In this document: in pieces, positions 1 through 6,012 of the stretch
Numbering within the stretch: position 1 is the first letter of the stretch
Layout of the letters: the number at the start of each line of letters is the position of its first letter
Assembly: GCA_030145965.1 (NCBI GenBank)
Contig: JASKZT010000311.1
Location: 1 to 6,366 of the forward strand
Reading direction: 5' to 3'
DNA length: 6,366 nucleotides
From: Ornithinimicrobium sp.
GTDB taxonomy: Bacteria; Actinomycetota; Actinomycetes; Actinomycetales; Dermatophilaceae
Notes under the pieces: model-generated
What the model saw: the letters and a program-made list of their open reading frames with translations, nothing else
The model's database searches: none
What the model was told of the DNA's origin: nothing
Made by a program: the position numbers and the translations under genes

Positions 1-16
1 CCGGCCTCCCGGGAGT

Positions 17-32
17 CGGGCGTTGCCGCCCG
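17..32 (-). terminator. Possible alkB terminator hairpin
   Basis: Read on the minus strand, a 6-bp perfect stem CGGGCG/CGCCCG closes a GCAA (GNRA) tetraloop 16-31 nt beyond the alkB stop codon. A 10-bp palindrome, CTCCCGGGAG, follows at 6-15. There is no T-run, but many actinobacterial terminators lack one. The window edge hides what lies downstream, so this is a candidate only. Confidence 0.4.
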
Positions 33-47
33 CGCCGCCGACGCCGG

Positions 48-683
48 TCAGCGCACGCCGCGGGGGCGCAGCTGCACGCTGATGCGGGGGCCGACAGGCT
101 GGGACGTCTTGGGGACGCAGTGGTCCCAGGTGCGCTGGCACGAGCCGCCCATCACGAGGAGGTCGCCGTGGCCGACCACGTGCCGCACGCTGCGACCGCC
201 CCCGCGCGGGCGCAGGAGCAGCGCACGCGGTGCCCCCAGGCTGATGATCGCGACCATCGTGTCGTGGGTCGTGCTGCGGCCGTGCCGGTCGCCGTGCCAG
301 GCCACGCTGTCGCGGCCGTCCCGGTAGAGGCACATGCCGGCGGTGCGGAAGGGCTCGCCGAGCTCCTCGGCGTAGTGGGCCGACAGCACCTCGCGCGCCC
401 GCGTCAGCACGGGGTCGGGCAGGGTCTCGTGCTCCCGGTAGAAGCGCAGCAGGCGAGGGGTGTCGACCTCCTGGTCCCACATCGTGCGCCGCTCCGCCCG
501 CCACTCCACCCCTGCCGGCCCGCCCAGGGCGAGCCGGGAGAAGAGCTCGTCGGCCCCCGTCACCCACCCGGGTCGGACGTCGACCCACGCGCCGTCCGTG
601 AGCGCCGTGCGCCGCAGCCCGTCGGCGAGCGGGCGCAGGCCGACCTCGTCGACCTGGTCGAGGAGCGAGCCCTGGAGCATCAT
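48..683 (-). CDS. alkB: AlkB-type 2-oxoglutarate/Fe(II)-dependent dioxygenase
   Basis: Members of this family oxidatively remove methyl lesions such as 1-methyladenine and 3-methylcytosine from DNA or RNA, using Fe(II), O2 and 2-oxoglutarate in the cytoplasm. The 211-residue protein shows the iron triad as WHGD (H130, D132) and a distal His in TWDHCVPK (H188). It also has the 2-oxoglutarate-binding pair R200 and R206 in RISVQLR, and the family's MGG..Q..W.H.VPK block at 178-191. Length is normal for AlkB (about 200-220 residues). I chose ATG 683 because TATGAT lies 6 nt upstream and no Shine-Dalgarno is seen, which suggests a leaderless mRNA. The adjacent ATG at 680 is equally possible. ATG 701 (six residues longer) has no ribosome site and would place the -10 box inside the gene. 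It diverges from recO. Family assignment is firm; the substrate (DNA, RNA or protein) is not visible from sequence. Confidence 0.85.
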   Translation of the reverse strand: MMLQGSLLDQVDEVGLRPLADGLRRTALTDGAWVDVRPGWVTGADELFSRLALGGPAGVEWRAERRTMWDQEVDTPRLLRFYREHETLPDPVLTRAREVLSAHYAEELGEPFRTAGMCLYRDGRDSVAWHGDRHGRSTTHDTMVAIISLGAPRALLLRPRGGGRSVRHVVGHGDLLVMGGSCQRTWDHCVPKTSQPVGPRISVQLRPRGVR

Positions 684-689
684 GCCTGG

Positions 690-695
690 ATCATA
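690..695 (-). promoter_or_regulatory. alkB -10 box, leaderless type
   Basis: TATGAT on the minus strand matches the sigma-70/SigA -10 consensus at 5 of 6 bases. It ends 6 nt before the ATGATG start at 683-678, so transcription would begin at or beside the start codon. No convincing -35 hexamer is present; at 17-bp spacing the sequence is TGGCGT. Confidence 0.6.
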
Positions 696-745
696 GGACA
701 TGTGTACGAATGACGCCAGCCCCTGTGGCACCCGCTTCCGGCCCC

Positions 746-789
746 CGCTGCGACACATCGGTCGCCCGGACGACGGATGTGTCGCAGCG
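746..789. repeat. Perfect 14-bp inverted repeat (hairpin) upstream of recO
   Basis: The left arm 746-759 (CGCTGCGACACATC) is exactly complementary to the right arm 776-789 (GATGTGTCGCAGCG). After one G/G mismatch (760/775), a further four pairs form between 761-764 and 771-774, leaving a 6-nt loop at 765-770. The structure sits between divergent alkB and recO, 94 nt upstream of the recO start at its left edge and about 37 nt before its ribosome site at its right edge. No T-run follows. It could be an operator, a structured recO leader or attenuator, or a dispersed extragenic palindrome. The pairing is seen directly; the function is unknown. Confidence 0.85.
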
Positions 790-839
790 CTCCGTGGGGG
801 GTCCGGCGTCCGGGCGGCCCGCGGTGGGAGGATGGGGAC

Positions 840-1571
840 ATGCCCACCTACCGCGAAGCAGCCGTCGTGCTGCGGACGCACAAGCTGGGCGAGGCGGACC
901 GGATCGTCACCCTCCTCACCCGGGGTCGCGGGCGGGTCCGGGCCGTGGCCAAGGGCGTGCGGCGGACCAAGAGCAAGTTCGGCGCGCGGCTGGAGCCGGG
1001 CATGGTCGTCGACGTCCAGTGCTACGAGGGCCGCAACCTGGACACGATCACCCAGGCCGACGGGCTGGCCACCTACGGCGAGGCGATCGCCCACGACTAC
1101 CCCGCCTTCACCGCCGCGAGCGTCATGCTCGAGACGTGCGAGCAGCTCACCGAGGAGGGCCAGCCCGCGCCCCAGCACTTCCGGCTCCTGGCCGGCGGCC
1201 TGGCCTCCCTGGCCTCGGGCGAGCACGACCCGCGGATGGTGCTGGACTCCTACCTCGTGCGGGCCCTGGCGATCGCCGGGTGGCGGGCGAGCTTCGCCGA
1301 CTGCGCCCGCTGCGGCATGACCGGCCCGCACCGCGCCTTCCACGTGCCCTCGGGCGGTGTCGTGTGCCCCGTCTGCCGCCCGCCCGGGTCCTCCGCCCCC
1401 GCCCCGGAGACGCTGGACCTGCTGCGCGCGCTCTTCGCCGGGGACTGGACCGTCGCCGACGCCAGCCAGCGCCGGCACCGCAGCGAGGCCAGCGGACTGG
1501 TGGCCGCCTACCTGCAGTGGCACCTCGAGCGGGGCGTGCGGTCCCTGCGCCACGTCGAGAGGACCCCGTGA
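840..1571 (+). CDS. recO: DNA repair protein RecO
   Basis: RecO works with RecR, and RecF in many bacteria, to load RecA onto SSB-coated single-stranded DNA during gap repair and recombination. The 243-residue protein begins with the family's N-terminal OB-fold sequence ([19 protein letters not shown], residues 6-24), followed by the basic [11 protein letters not shown] segment (38-48). The helical C-terminal part carries a zinc-knuckle motif, CARC...CPVC (C155, C158, C176, C179), usual for RecO. ATG 840 is chosen because GGGAGG at 826-831 stands 8 nt upstream and the protein then starts exactly at the OB-fold. The in-frame ATG at 777 lies inside the hairpin and would add 21 non-homologous residues. 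The stop overlaps the uppS start as GTGA (1568-1571), so the two are probably translated together. Its promoter is not clear: the only AT-rich stretch upstream is near 690-715, which would give a long leader containing the hairpin. Confidence 0.96.
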   Translation: MPTYREAAVVLRTHKLGEADRIVTLLTRGRGRVRAVAKGVRRTKSKFGARLEPGMVVDVQCYEGRNLDTITQADGLATYGEAIAHDYPAFTAASVMLETCEQLTEEGQPAPQHFRLLAGGLASLASGEHDPRMVLDSYLVRALAIAGWRASFADCARCGMTGPHRAFHVPSGGVVCPVCRPPGSSAPAPETLDLLRALFAGDWTVADASQRRHRSEASGLVAAYLQWHLERGVRSLRHVERTP

Positions 1572-2368
1572 CCCGCGAGCCGCGACCTCCCTTCCCCCAC
1601 CCCTCGGGGGCCCGGCCGCCGGCCGTGCCGCGCGAGCTCGTGCCGCAGCACGTGGCGATCGTCATGGACGGCAACGGCCGGTGGGCCAACCAGCGCGGCC
1701 TGCGCCGCACCGAGGGGCACGAGGCCGGGGAGGCCAGCCTGCTCGACGTCATCGCCGGCGCCGTCGAGGTCGGCGTCCGCTGCGTCTCCGCCTACGCCTT
1801 CTCCACGGAGAACTGGCGACGCAGCCCGGACGAGGTCCGCTTCCTCATGGGCTTCAACCGCGACGTCATCCGTCGACGCCGCGACGAGCTCGACTCCTGG
1901 GGCGTGCGGGTCGTGTGGTCGGGGCGCCGCCCGCGGCTGTGGAGGTCGGTCATCGCCGAGCTCGAGGAGGCCCAGGAGCGCACCCGCCACAACGACGTCA
2001 TCACGCTCAACTTCTGCGTCAACTACGGGGGCAGGGCGGAGATCGCCGACGCGGTGCGCAGCATCGGGCAGGAGGTCGCCGCCGGGCGGCTGCGGCCCGG
2101 CGGCATCGACGAGCGCACGATCGCCCGGCACCTCTACCACCCGGACGTGCCGGACGTGGACCTCTTCGTGCGCAGCTCGGGGGAGCAGCGCACCTCCAAC
2201 TTCCTGCTCTGGCAGAGCGCCTACGCCGAGATGGTCTTCCTCGACACGCTCTGGCCCGACTTCGACCGGCGCGACCTCTGGCGCGCGGTGGAGACCTACG
2301 CCGCGCGGGACCGGCGCTACGGCGGGGCGGTCGACCGCCCGACGGACGGCGAGGACCGGCCGCTCTAG
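1568..2368 (+). CDS. uppS: Isoprenyl transferase (cis-polyprenyl diphosphate synthase)
   Basis: This enzyme adds isopentenyl diphosphate units in cis to an allylic primer, giving the long polyprenyl diphosphate (decaprenyl in mycobacteria, undecaprenyl elsewhere) that becomes the lipid carrier for peptidoglycan precursors. The 266-residue protein has the catalytic [10 protein letters not shown] motif (D34, N36, R38), the GHEAG histidine H51, FSTENW at 78-83 and NYGGR at 152-156. Its C-terminal diphosphate-binding block is [20 protein letters not shown] (R202, S204, R208, S210), with E221 in YAE. It closely resembles M. tuberculosis Rv2361c as I recall it, including [16 protein letters not shown], and the gene lies next to recO in both. 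The start is GTG 1568, with GAGAGG at 1557-1562 and overlap with the recO stop. The first 26 residues are proline-rich and variable in the family. Product chain length cannot be read from sequence. Confidence 0.96.
   Translation: MTREPRPPFPHPSGARPPAVPRELVPQHVAIVMDGNGRWANQRGLRRTEGHEAGEASLLDVIAGAVEVGVRCVSAYAFSTENWRRSPDEVRFLMGFNRDVIRRRRDELDSWGVRVVWSGRRPRLWRSVIAELEEAQERTRHNDVITLNFCVNYGGRAEIADAVRSIGQEVAAGRLRPGGIDERTIARHLYHPDVPDVDLFVRSSGEQRTSNFLLWQSAYAEMVFLDTLWPDFDRRDLWRAVETYAARDRRYGGAVDRPTDGEDRPL
2325..2340 (-). terminator. Palindrome, possible zur-operon terminator
   Basis: A perfect self-complementary 16-mer, GGGCGG-TCGA-CCGCCC, lies 25-40 nt beyond the zur stop codon on the minus strand and inside the last codons of uppS. 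No T-run follows. As uppS and zur leave no intergenic space, this is the only hairpin I found placed to end the zinc-operon transcript. It may equally be a chance result of high GC and codon use. Confidence 0.35.
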
Positions 2369-2760
2369 GAGGCGCTGCAGGCCCGGCAGGTGCCGAAGAC
2401 CTCCAGGGTGTGGCTGACCTCGGTGAACCCGTGCTCGTCGGCGACCCGATCGGCCCAGCGCTCCACGGCGGGGCCCTCGATCTCCACGGTGCGCCCGCAG
2501 TGGCGGCACACGAGGTGGTGGTGGTGACCGGTCGAGCACATCCGGTAGACGGCCTCGCCGTCGTCGGTCCTGATCATGTCGACCTCGCCGGCCGCGGCGA
2601 GGGACGTGAGCGTGCGGTACACCGTGGCCAGACCCACCTTGGCGCCCTCCCCGCGCATCACGGCGTGCAGCTCCTGGGCGCTGGTGAAGTCCCCGCTCTG
2701 CCCCAGGCGGTCGATCACCGCTGACTGCTGGCGCGTCGGGCGACGGCGCGTGGCGGTCAT
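2365..2760 (-). CDS. zur: Zinc uptake regulator Zur (Fur family)
   Basis: Zur is a dimeric repressor that binds operators when loaded with zinc. The 131-residue protein has an N-terminal winged helix with recognition helix [12 protein letters not shown] (43-54) and a C-terminal dimer domain. The structural zinc site is C85/C88 (CRHC) with C125/C128 (CRAC). Residues D61, C75, H80 and H82 match, with an offset of one, the regulatory zinc site I recall for M. tuberculosis FurB/Zur (D62, C76, H81, H83). H79, H81, E100 and H117 match its third site. This supports Zur rather than an iron or manganese Fur. AGGAGG at 2768-2773 lies 7 nt before ATG 2760, and the start overlaps the znuB stop (ATGA). 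No promoter of its own is seen, so it should be made from the znu promoter and autoregulated. Its TAG stop overlaps the uppS stop within CTAG at 2365-2368. Confidence 0.95.
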   Translation of the reverse strand: MTATRRRPTRQQSAVIDRLGQSGDFTSAQELHAVMRGEGAKVGLATVYRTLTSLAAAGEVDMIRTDDGEAVYRMCSTGHHHHLVCRHCGRTVEIEGPAVERWADRVADEHGFTEVSHTLEVFGTCRACSAS

Positions 2761-3776
2761 CGGGACACCTCCTGCTCCTCCTGCCGGTCCGGTGCCTCCA
2801 CCGTAGGCGGTCGCCGGCTGTGCTCGTCGTAGTGCCCCTCGTGCGCGGCGTGACGGTGGCCGTCGTGCAGGTAGTCCACGTGGTCGCCGTGGGGCACCGC
2901 CTCGTGCCCGCAGGCGGGGCCGTGCTCGTGCGCGTGCCGCTCGGCCCGCAGGTGGCGGCGGCGGGCGACGAGCCGCAGCACGGTGCCCACGGCCATCGCC
3001 ACGAGGAAGAGGGCGATCGCGAGCAGGACGATCGTGCCGCCGGAGGCGGTGTCCATCCGGTAGGAGAGGACGACCCCGCCGACCGAGGCGAGCAGCCCGA
3101 CGAGGACCGCCCAGAGGTTGGCGGCACGGAAGCTCCCGGACACCTGCTGGGCGGCGGCGTTGGGGACGATCATGAGCGCGCTGATGAGCAGGAGGCCGAT
3201 GACCCGCATCGCGACGACCACCGTCACGGCGGTGAGCACCGCGAGCAGGATGTTGAGCGCGAGGACCGGCAGGCCGCTCGCGCGGGCGTACTCCTCGTCG
3301 CCGGCCACGGCGAAGAGGCGCTGGCGCAGCACCATGGTCACGAGCACGATGACCGCCGAGAGCACGCCGAAGACGAGCAGGTCGCCCCGCGTCGTCGTCG
3401 CGATCGAGCCGAAGAGGTAGGCCATGAGGTTGCCGGTCTGCGTGCCCTCGGCCCGGTTGATGATCACCACGCCCGCGGCGATGCCGCCGTAGAACAGCAT
3501 CGCCAGGGCGAGGTCGCCGGAGGTCCGGCCACGGGCCCGCAGCAGCTCGATGACCACGGCGCCCGCGGCGGCGGCGACCAGGGCGGTGAGCACGGGCGCC
3601 CGGTCGGTGGCGATGCCGATCGCGACGCCGGCCAGCGCCACGTGGCCCAGCCCGTCGCCGATGAGCGACAGCCGCCGCTGCACGAGGAAGATGCCGACGA
3701 GCGGCGCGGCCAGGCCGACGAAGACGGCGGCCAGCAGCGCGTTGCGCATGAACTCCAGGCTGAGCATCTCGCTCAT
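2757..3776 (-). CDS. znuB: Zinc ABC transporter permease ZnuB, His-rich tail
   Basis: ZnuB forms the membrane channel of the ZnuABC importer. The first 270 or so of 339 residues are a typical ABC-3 (ZnuB/MntB) permease with about eight or nine hydrophobic segments. The family block LSLIGDGLGHVALAGVAIG is at 36-54, and GLLLISALMIVPNAAAQ (194-210) lies in the region that contacts the ATPase. Family members usually stop near 260-300 residues. This one continues into a charged tail, 271-339, with 13 histidines between 275 and 319 plus C289. By the usual topology the tail would be cytoplasmic. ATG 3776 is preceded by GGAGGT (3783-3788) and overlaps the znuC stop (ATGA); ATG 3767 is a less likely start. 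The stop overlaps zur. Neighbours and the downstream Zur gene point to zinc rather than manganese as substrate. Confidence 0.95.
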   Translation of the reverse strand: MSEMLSLEFMRNALLAAVFVGLAAPLVGIFLVQRRLSLIGDGLGHVALAGVAIGIATDRAPVLTALVAAAAGAVVIELLRARGRTSGDLALAMLFYGGIAAGVVIINRAEGTQTGNLMAYLFGSIATTTRGDLLVFGVLSAVIVLVTMVLRQRLFAVAGDEEYARASGLPVLALNILLAVLTAVTVVVAMRVIGLLLISALMIVPNAAAQQVSGSFRAANLWAVLVGLLASVGGVVLSYRMDTASGGTIVLLAIALFLVAMAVGTVLRLVARRRHLRAERHAHEHGPACGHEAVPHGDHVDYLHDGHRHAAHEGHYDEHSRRPPTVEAPDRQEEQEVSR

Positions 3777-4516
3777 CGAGCCACCTCCCGCCCCGCGGAC
3801 CTGGCCAGCTCGCCCTGGTGCGCGGCATACCGCTGCGGCGTGCCGTCGAAGGTGAGGTGGCCGGAGTCGACCTCGACGATCCGGTCGACGATGCCGCGCA
3901 GGGCCGACAGCTCGTGGGTGACGACGATCATCGTCGTGCCCGCCCGGGCCAGGCGGCGCAGGACGTCGGTGAGGACCTCCTGGCTCGCGCGGTCGACGCC
4001 CGCCGTGGGCTCGTCCATGAGGAGCACCTCGGGGTCGGCCACGAGCGCCCGCGCGATGAGCACGCGGCGCTGCTGGCCGCCGGAGAGGGTGTCGACGTCG
4101 AACCGGGCACGGTCGCCCAGCCCCGCGGTCTCGACGGCGGACCGGACCGCCTCGCGCTCGGGGCGCCCGGCCGGTCGCCACCACGGCCGGCGGGCGAGCA
4201 GACCGGTCGAGACGACCTCGCTGACCGTCGCGCGCACGCCCCCGACCAGGGTGTGCCGCTGGGGCACGTAGCCGATCCGGGTGCGGTCGGGCAGCCGGGC
4301 GAGCGGGCTGCCCAGCACGTCGACCTGGCCCGAGAGGTGCTCGGACAGGCCGAGCAGACCCTTGACCAGCGTGGTCTTGCCCGAGCCGTTCGGGCCCAGG
4401 ACGGCCACGACCTCACCGCGGCGCACGCTCAGGTCGACGTCGGAGACGACCGGGCGGCCGCGGTAGCCGAAGGCCGCCGAGCGCAGCTGCACGACGGGGG
4501 TGGCCTCGACGCTCAC
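3773..4516 (-). CDS. znuC: Zinc ABC transporter ATP-binding protein ZnuC
   Basis: ZnuC is the cytoplasmic ATPase that drives ZnuB. The 247-residue protein has every ABC element in order: Walker A GPNGSGKT (41-48), Q-loop Q86 in GYVPQ, signature LSGGQ (144-148), Walker B VLLMDEP (164-170) with catalytic E169, D-loop near GVD (173-175) and switch histidine H201 (VVTHE). RAT at 95-97 and the YVPQRHTL segment fit the metal-importer (ZnuC/MntB-like) subfamily. The start is GTG 4516, which overlaps the znuA stop as GTGA (4513-4516), with AGGG a few nt upstream inside znuA. Its stop overlaps znuB as ATGA. Translational coupling along the operon is therefore likely. No residue is missing. Confidence 0.96.
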   Translation of the reverse strand: MSVEATPVVQLRSAAFGYRGRPVVSDVDLSVRRGEVVAVLGPNGSGKTTLVKGLLGLSEHLSGQVDVLGSPLARLPDRTRIGYVPQRHTLVGGVRATVSEVVSTGLLARRPWWRPAGRPEREAVRSAVETAGLGDRARFDVDTLSGGQQRRVLIARALVADPEVLLMDEPTAGVDRASQEVLTDVLRRLARAGTTMIVVTHELSALRGIVDRIVEVDSGHLTFDGTPQRYAAHQGELARSAGREVAR

Positions 4517-5580
4517 GAGCAGCCCTGGCCCTCGCGCAGGGTCTCCAGGTTGGCGCGCATGATGTCAAGGTAGTCGCTGCCGCCGCCGGTGTCGCTGAGC
4601 CCGTCGGCGGGGTCCAGGGTGAGGACCTGGGCACCGGTCTCGGTCGCCACCGTGCGCGCGATGGCGGGGGAGAGGAGCGGCTCGGCGTAGACGGTGGACA
4701 CCTCCAGGGAGGAGACGAGCGCGGACACCTCGGCCAGGCGTGCCGGCGACGGCTCCGACTCGGGCGTGATGCCGGTGATGCCGGTGACGTCGAGGTCGTA
4801 GCGCGCCCCGAGGTAGCCGAAGGCGTCGTGCGTCGTCACCACGGCCCGGCTCTCGCAGCTGCGCAGGCCGGCGGCGAGCTCCTCGTCCAGCTCCTCCAGG
4901 TCCGCGACGAGGGCGTCGGCGTTGTCCTGGTAGGCCTGCGCGTTGTCCGGGTCGACCGTCGCGAGCTCCTCGGCCAGCGCCCGCGCGACGTCGCCGTAGC
5001 GCTGGGGGTCGAGCCAGAAGTGCGGGTCCTCGGCGCCGTGGTCGTGGCCGTCGTCCTCGACGTGCCCCTCGTCGGCGTGCTCGTCCTCGCCGGCGTGGTC
5101 GGGGTCGTCCTCGCTCGCGTGGTCGTGGTCGTGGTCCTCGTCCTCGGGGGAGTGCCCGTCGTGCTGGTCCTGCGTCTCCCCGAGGGCGAGCAGGTCGGCG
5201 GCGGGCGTGACGTCGAAGCTGTGGTCGGGGGCCTGCTGGGCCACCGCCTCGTCGACCGCGGGCTGCATGCCCGACTCGAAGACCACCAGGTCGGCCGAGC
5301 CGATCGAGCCGACGGTGCGGGGGGACAGCTCCACGTCGTGCGGGTCGATCCCGGGGGGCGTCAGCGTGGAGACCTCGACGTGGTCCCCGCCCACGCGTCC
5401 GGCCAGGTACTGCAGCGGGTAGAAGCTGGCGACCACCGAGAGCACCGCGTCGTCGCCGTCGCCACCCCCCGCCGGCGCGGCGTCCCCTCCGTCGCCTCCG
5501 GCCTGCGAGCACCCCGCGAGCACGACGGGCAGCAGGAGCGCGCCCGTGAGGGCGGGGGCGAGGGCGGCGCGGCGGGTCAT
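4513..5580 (-). CDS. znuA: Zinc-binding lipoprotein ZnuA
   Basis: ZnuA captures extracellular zinc and delivers it to ZnuB. The 355-residue precursor begins MTRR, then a hydrophobic stretch ending in lipobox LAGC (21-24), so C24 should be lipidated and anchor the mature protein outside the membrane. A glycine/aspartate linker follows (about 25-44). Conserved metal ligands are H81 (GIDPHD), H187 (EDPHFWLDP) and H251 (TTHDAFGY), the three-histidine pattern of zinc-specific cluster A-I binding proteins; D323 (TLDP) is a possible fourth. Between the first two lies an acidic His/Asp loop, 139-182, with 10 histidines, typical of zinc rather than manganese binders. C242 and C354 could form a disulfide. 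Upstream of ATG 5580 the ribosome site is weak (GGTAGG is 15-20 nt away). First gene of the operon, directly behind the Zur box; its stop overlaps znuC. Confidence 0.96.
   Translation of the reverse strand: MTRRAALAPALTGALLLPVVLAGCSQAGGDGGDAAPAGGGDGDDAVLSVVASFYPLQYLAGRVGGDHVEVSTLTPPGIDPHDVELSPRTVGSIGSADLVVFESGMQPAVDEAVAQQAPDHSFDVTPAADLLALGETQDQHDGHSPEDEDHDHDHASEDDPDHAGEDEHADEGHVEDDGHDHGAEDPHFWLDPQRYGDVARALAEELATVDPDNAQAYQDNADALVADLEELDEELAAGLRSCESRAVVTTHDAFGYLGARYDLDVTGITGITPESEPSPARLAEVSALVSSLEVSTVYAEPLLSPAIARTVATETGAQVLTLDPADGLSDTGGGSDYLDIMRANLETLREGQGCS
5035..5166 (-). repeat. Low-complexity His/Asp/Glu codon stretch in znuA
   Basis: This stretch encodes ZnuA residues 139-182. It is built mostly from His, Asp, Glu and Gly codons and includes three tandem GTGGTC units at 5119-5136 (plus strand), which read as DHDHDH on the coding strand. 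Such repeats are prone to length variation between strains. Confidence 0.7.
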
Positions 5581-5600
5581 CCGACCAGTGTGCGCCTACC

Positions 5601-5615
5601 TGAGAATGATTGTCA
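5601..5615. promoter_or_regulatory. Zur box of the znuACB-zur operon
   Basis: TGAGAATGATTGTCA is a 7-1-7 inverted repeat with 6 of 7 arm positions symmetrical. It matches the actinobacterial Zur operator pattern TGA.AATg.TT.TCA as I know it from Mycobacterium and Streptomyces. It is an AT-rich island in very GC-rich DNA, 21 bp before the znuA start. Zinc-loaded Zur bound here should block the promoter. Confidence 0.9.
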
Positions 5616-5617
5616 AA

Positions 5618-5623
5618 ATCCTA
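5618..5623 (-). promoter_or_regulatory. Candidate -10 box for znuA
   Basis: TAGGAT on the minus strand fits the TANNNT pattern and would put the transcript start near 5611, inside the Zur box, with a leader of about 30 nt. The -35 region is weak (TGGTGC at 17-bp spacing). The last three bases of the upstream gene's stop codon (5623-5621, TAG) form part of this box. An alternative is TTGACA (5616-5611), inside the Zur box, acting as a -35; the best -10 for it, CACACT, is poor. In either case the operator overlaps the promoter. Confidence 0.5.
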
Positions 5624-5962
5624 GCTGCGCGGGACGAGCTGCACCAGGGTGACGACGGCGAAGAGCAGCAGGACCGCCAGCCGCATGACGCGGTCGACCG
5701 CCGTCAGGCTCGGCCAGGACAGGTAGAGCAGCCAGAGGATGAAGGCCAGGGCCATCCCGACGAGCGTCCAGCCGATCGGCCCGCCGAGGAAGCCGCCCCC
5801 CACCATGAGCAGGAGCAGGACGAGGAACGGCAGCCAGACAGGCAGGCGGGCGAGGTGGCGCAGGGCGGGCAGCGAGGCCTGCTCGACGCCGCGCCGGAAG
5901 GGGCCGGGCCCGGTCGGGGGTTCGGCGGCGGGGTCGGGGGAGGAGGTGGGCTCGCTGGACAC
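5621..5962 (-). CDS. Small three-helix membrane protein, possibly DUF6703
   Basis: The function is unknown. The 113-residue protein has an N-terminal 28 or so residues rich in Pro, Ser, Glu and Gly, then RHLARLP, then three hydrophobic segments at about 41-60, 63-83 and 92-110, separated by short loops (TAVDR at 87-91). Its size, layout and place beside glyS resemble a conserved actinobacterial membrane family that I believe is annotated DUF6703; that name is from memory and unverified. The start is GTG 5962: an in-frame TAG lies only four codons upstream, and no ATG occurs before the first helix. TAGGCT stands 6 nt before the GTG, suggesting a leaderless mRNA. It points the same way as znuA, only 40 bp away with no obvious terminator, so read-through into the zinc operon is possible. 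A zinc role is not shown. Confidence 0.8.
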   Translation of the reverse strand: MSSEPTSSPDPAAEPPTGPGPFRRGVEQASLPALRHLARLPVWLPFLVLLLLMVGGGFLGGPIGWTLVGMALAFILWLLYLSWPSLTAVDRVMRLAVLLLFAVVTLVQLVPRS

Positions 5963-5968
5963 CCCGCC

Positions 5969-5974
5969 AGCCTA
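5969..5974 (-). promoter_or_regulatory. -10 box of the small membrane protein gene
   Basis: TAGGCT (minus strand) fits TANNNT and lies 6 nt before GTG 5962, the spacing expected when the transcript begins at the start codon. No good -35 is visible, and no Shine-Dalgarno is present in the six bases between. Confidence 0.5.
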
Positions 5975-6006
5975 GTGCGGGTCCCGGGGCGGCCCACCGA
6001 CCCCCG

Positions 6007-6012
6007 TAGACT
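6007..6012 (+). promoter_or_regulatory. -10 box of glyS, leaderless type
   Basis: TAGACT fits TANNNT and lies 7 nt before the glyS ATG at 6020. The intervening GCCGCGC has no ribosome site, so glyS is probably read from a leaderless mRNA. The -35 region is not recognisable. It is back to back with the -10 box at 5969-5974, 32 bp away. Confidence 0.6.

Noticed and set aside
1..47. End of another gene at the left edge
   Set aside because: No frame can be judged from 47 bases; only the hairpin near 17-32 can be described.
690..715. A promoter for recO in the AT-rich stretch beside the alkB -10 box
   Set aside because: TACGAA at 705-710 matches the -10 consensus poorly and no -35 is seen. I could not support a specific promoter, although the region remains the likeliest place.
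703..839. Possible small gene between alkB and recO
   Set aside because: The short plus-strand frames here have no ribosome site and no homologous look, and they run on out of frame into recO.
684..1553. Upstream extension of the alkB reading frame over recO
   Set aside because: The added residues are antisense to recO and show no family similarity; homology begins at the [10 protein letters not shown] segment.
1508..3127. Long minus-strand open frame across uppS and zur
   Set aside because: It has no start signal and a repetitive Arg/Pro/Ala product, and it overlaps well-supported genes in other frames.
2820..4271. Long open frame on the plus strand across znuB and znuC
   Set aside because: It is antisense to two genes with complete family motifs. 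Its product is a low-complexity Asp/His/Arg/Glu/Gly string with no fold, as expected from shadow frames in GC-rich DNA.
5036..5165. GTGGTC repeats considered as a CRISPR or regulatory repeat array
   Set aside because: The units are tandem codons for His-Asp in the ZnuA loop, with no spacers.
4565..5512. Minus-strand open frame inside znuA in another frame
   Set aside because: The product is almost entirely Arg, Gly and Ala; znuA accounts for the codon pattern and carries the metal ligands.
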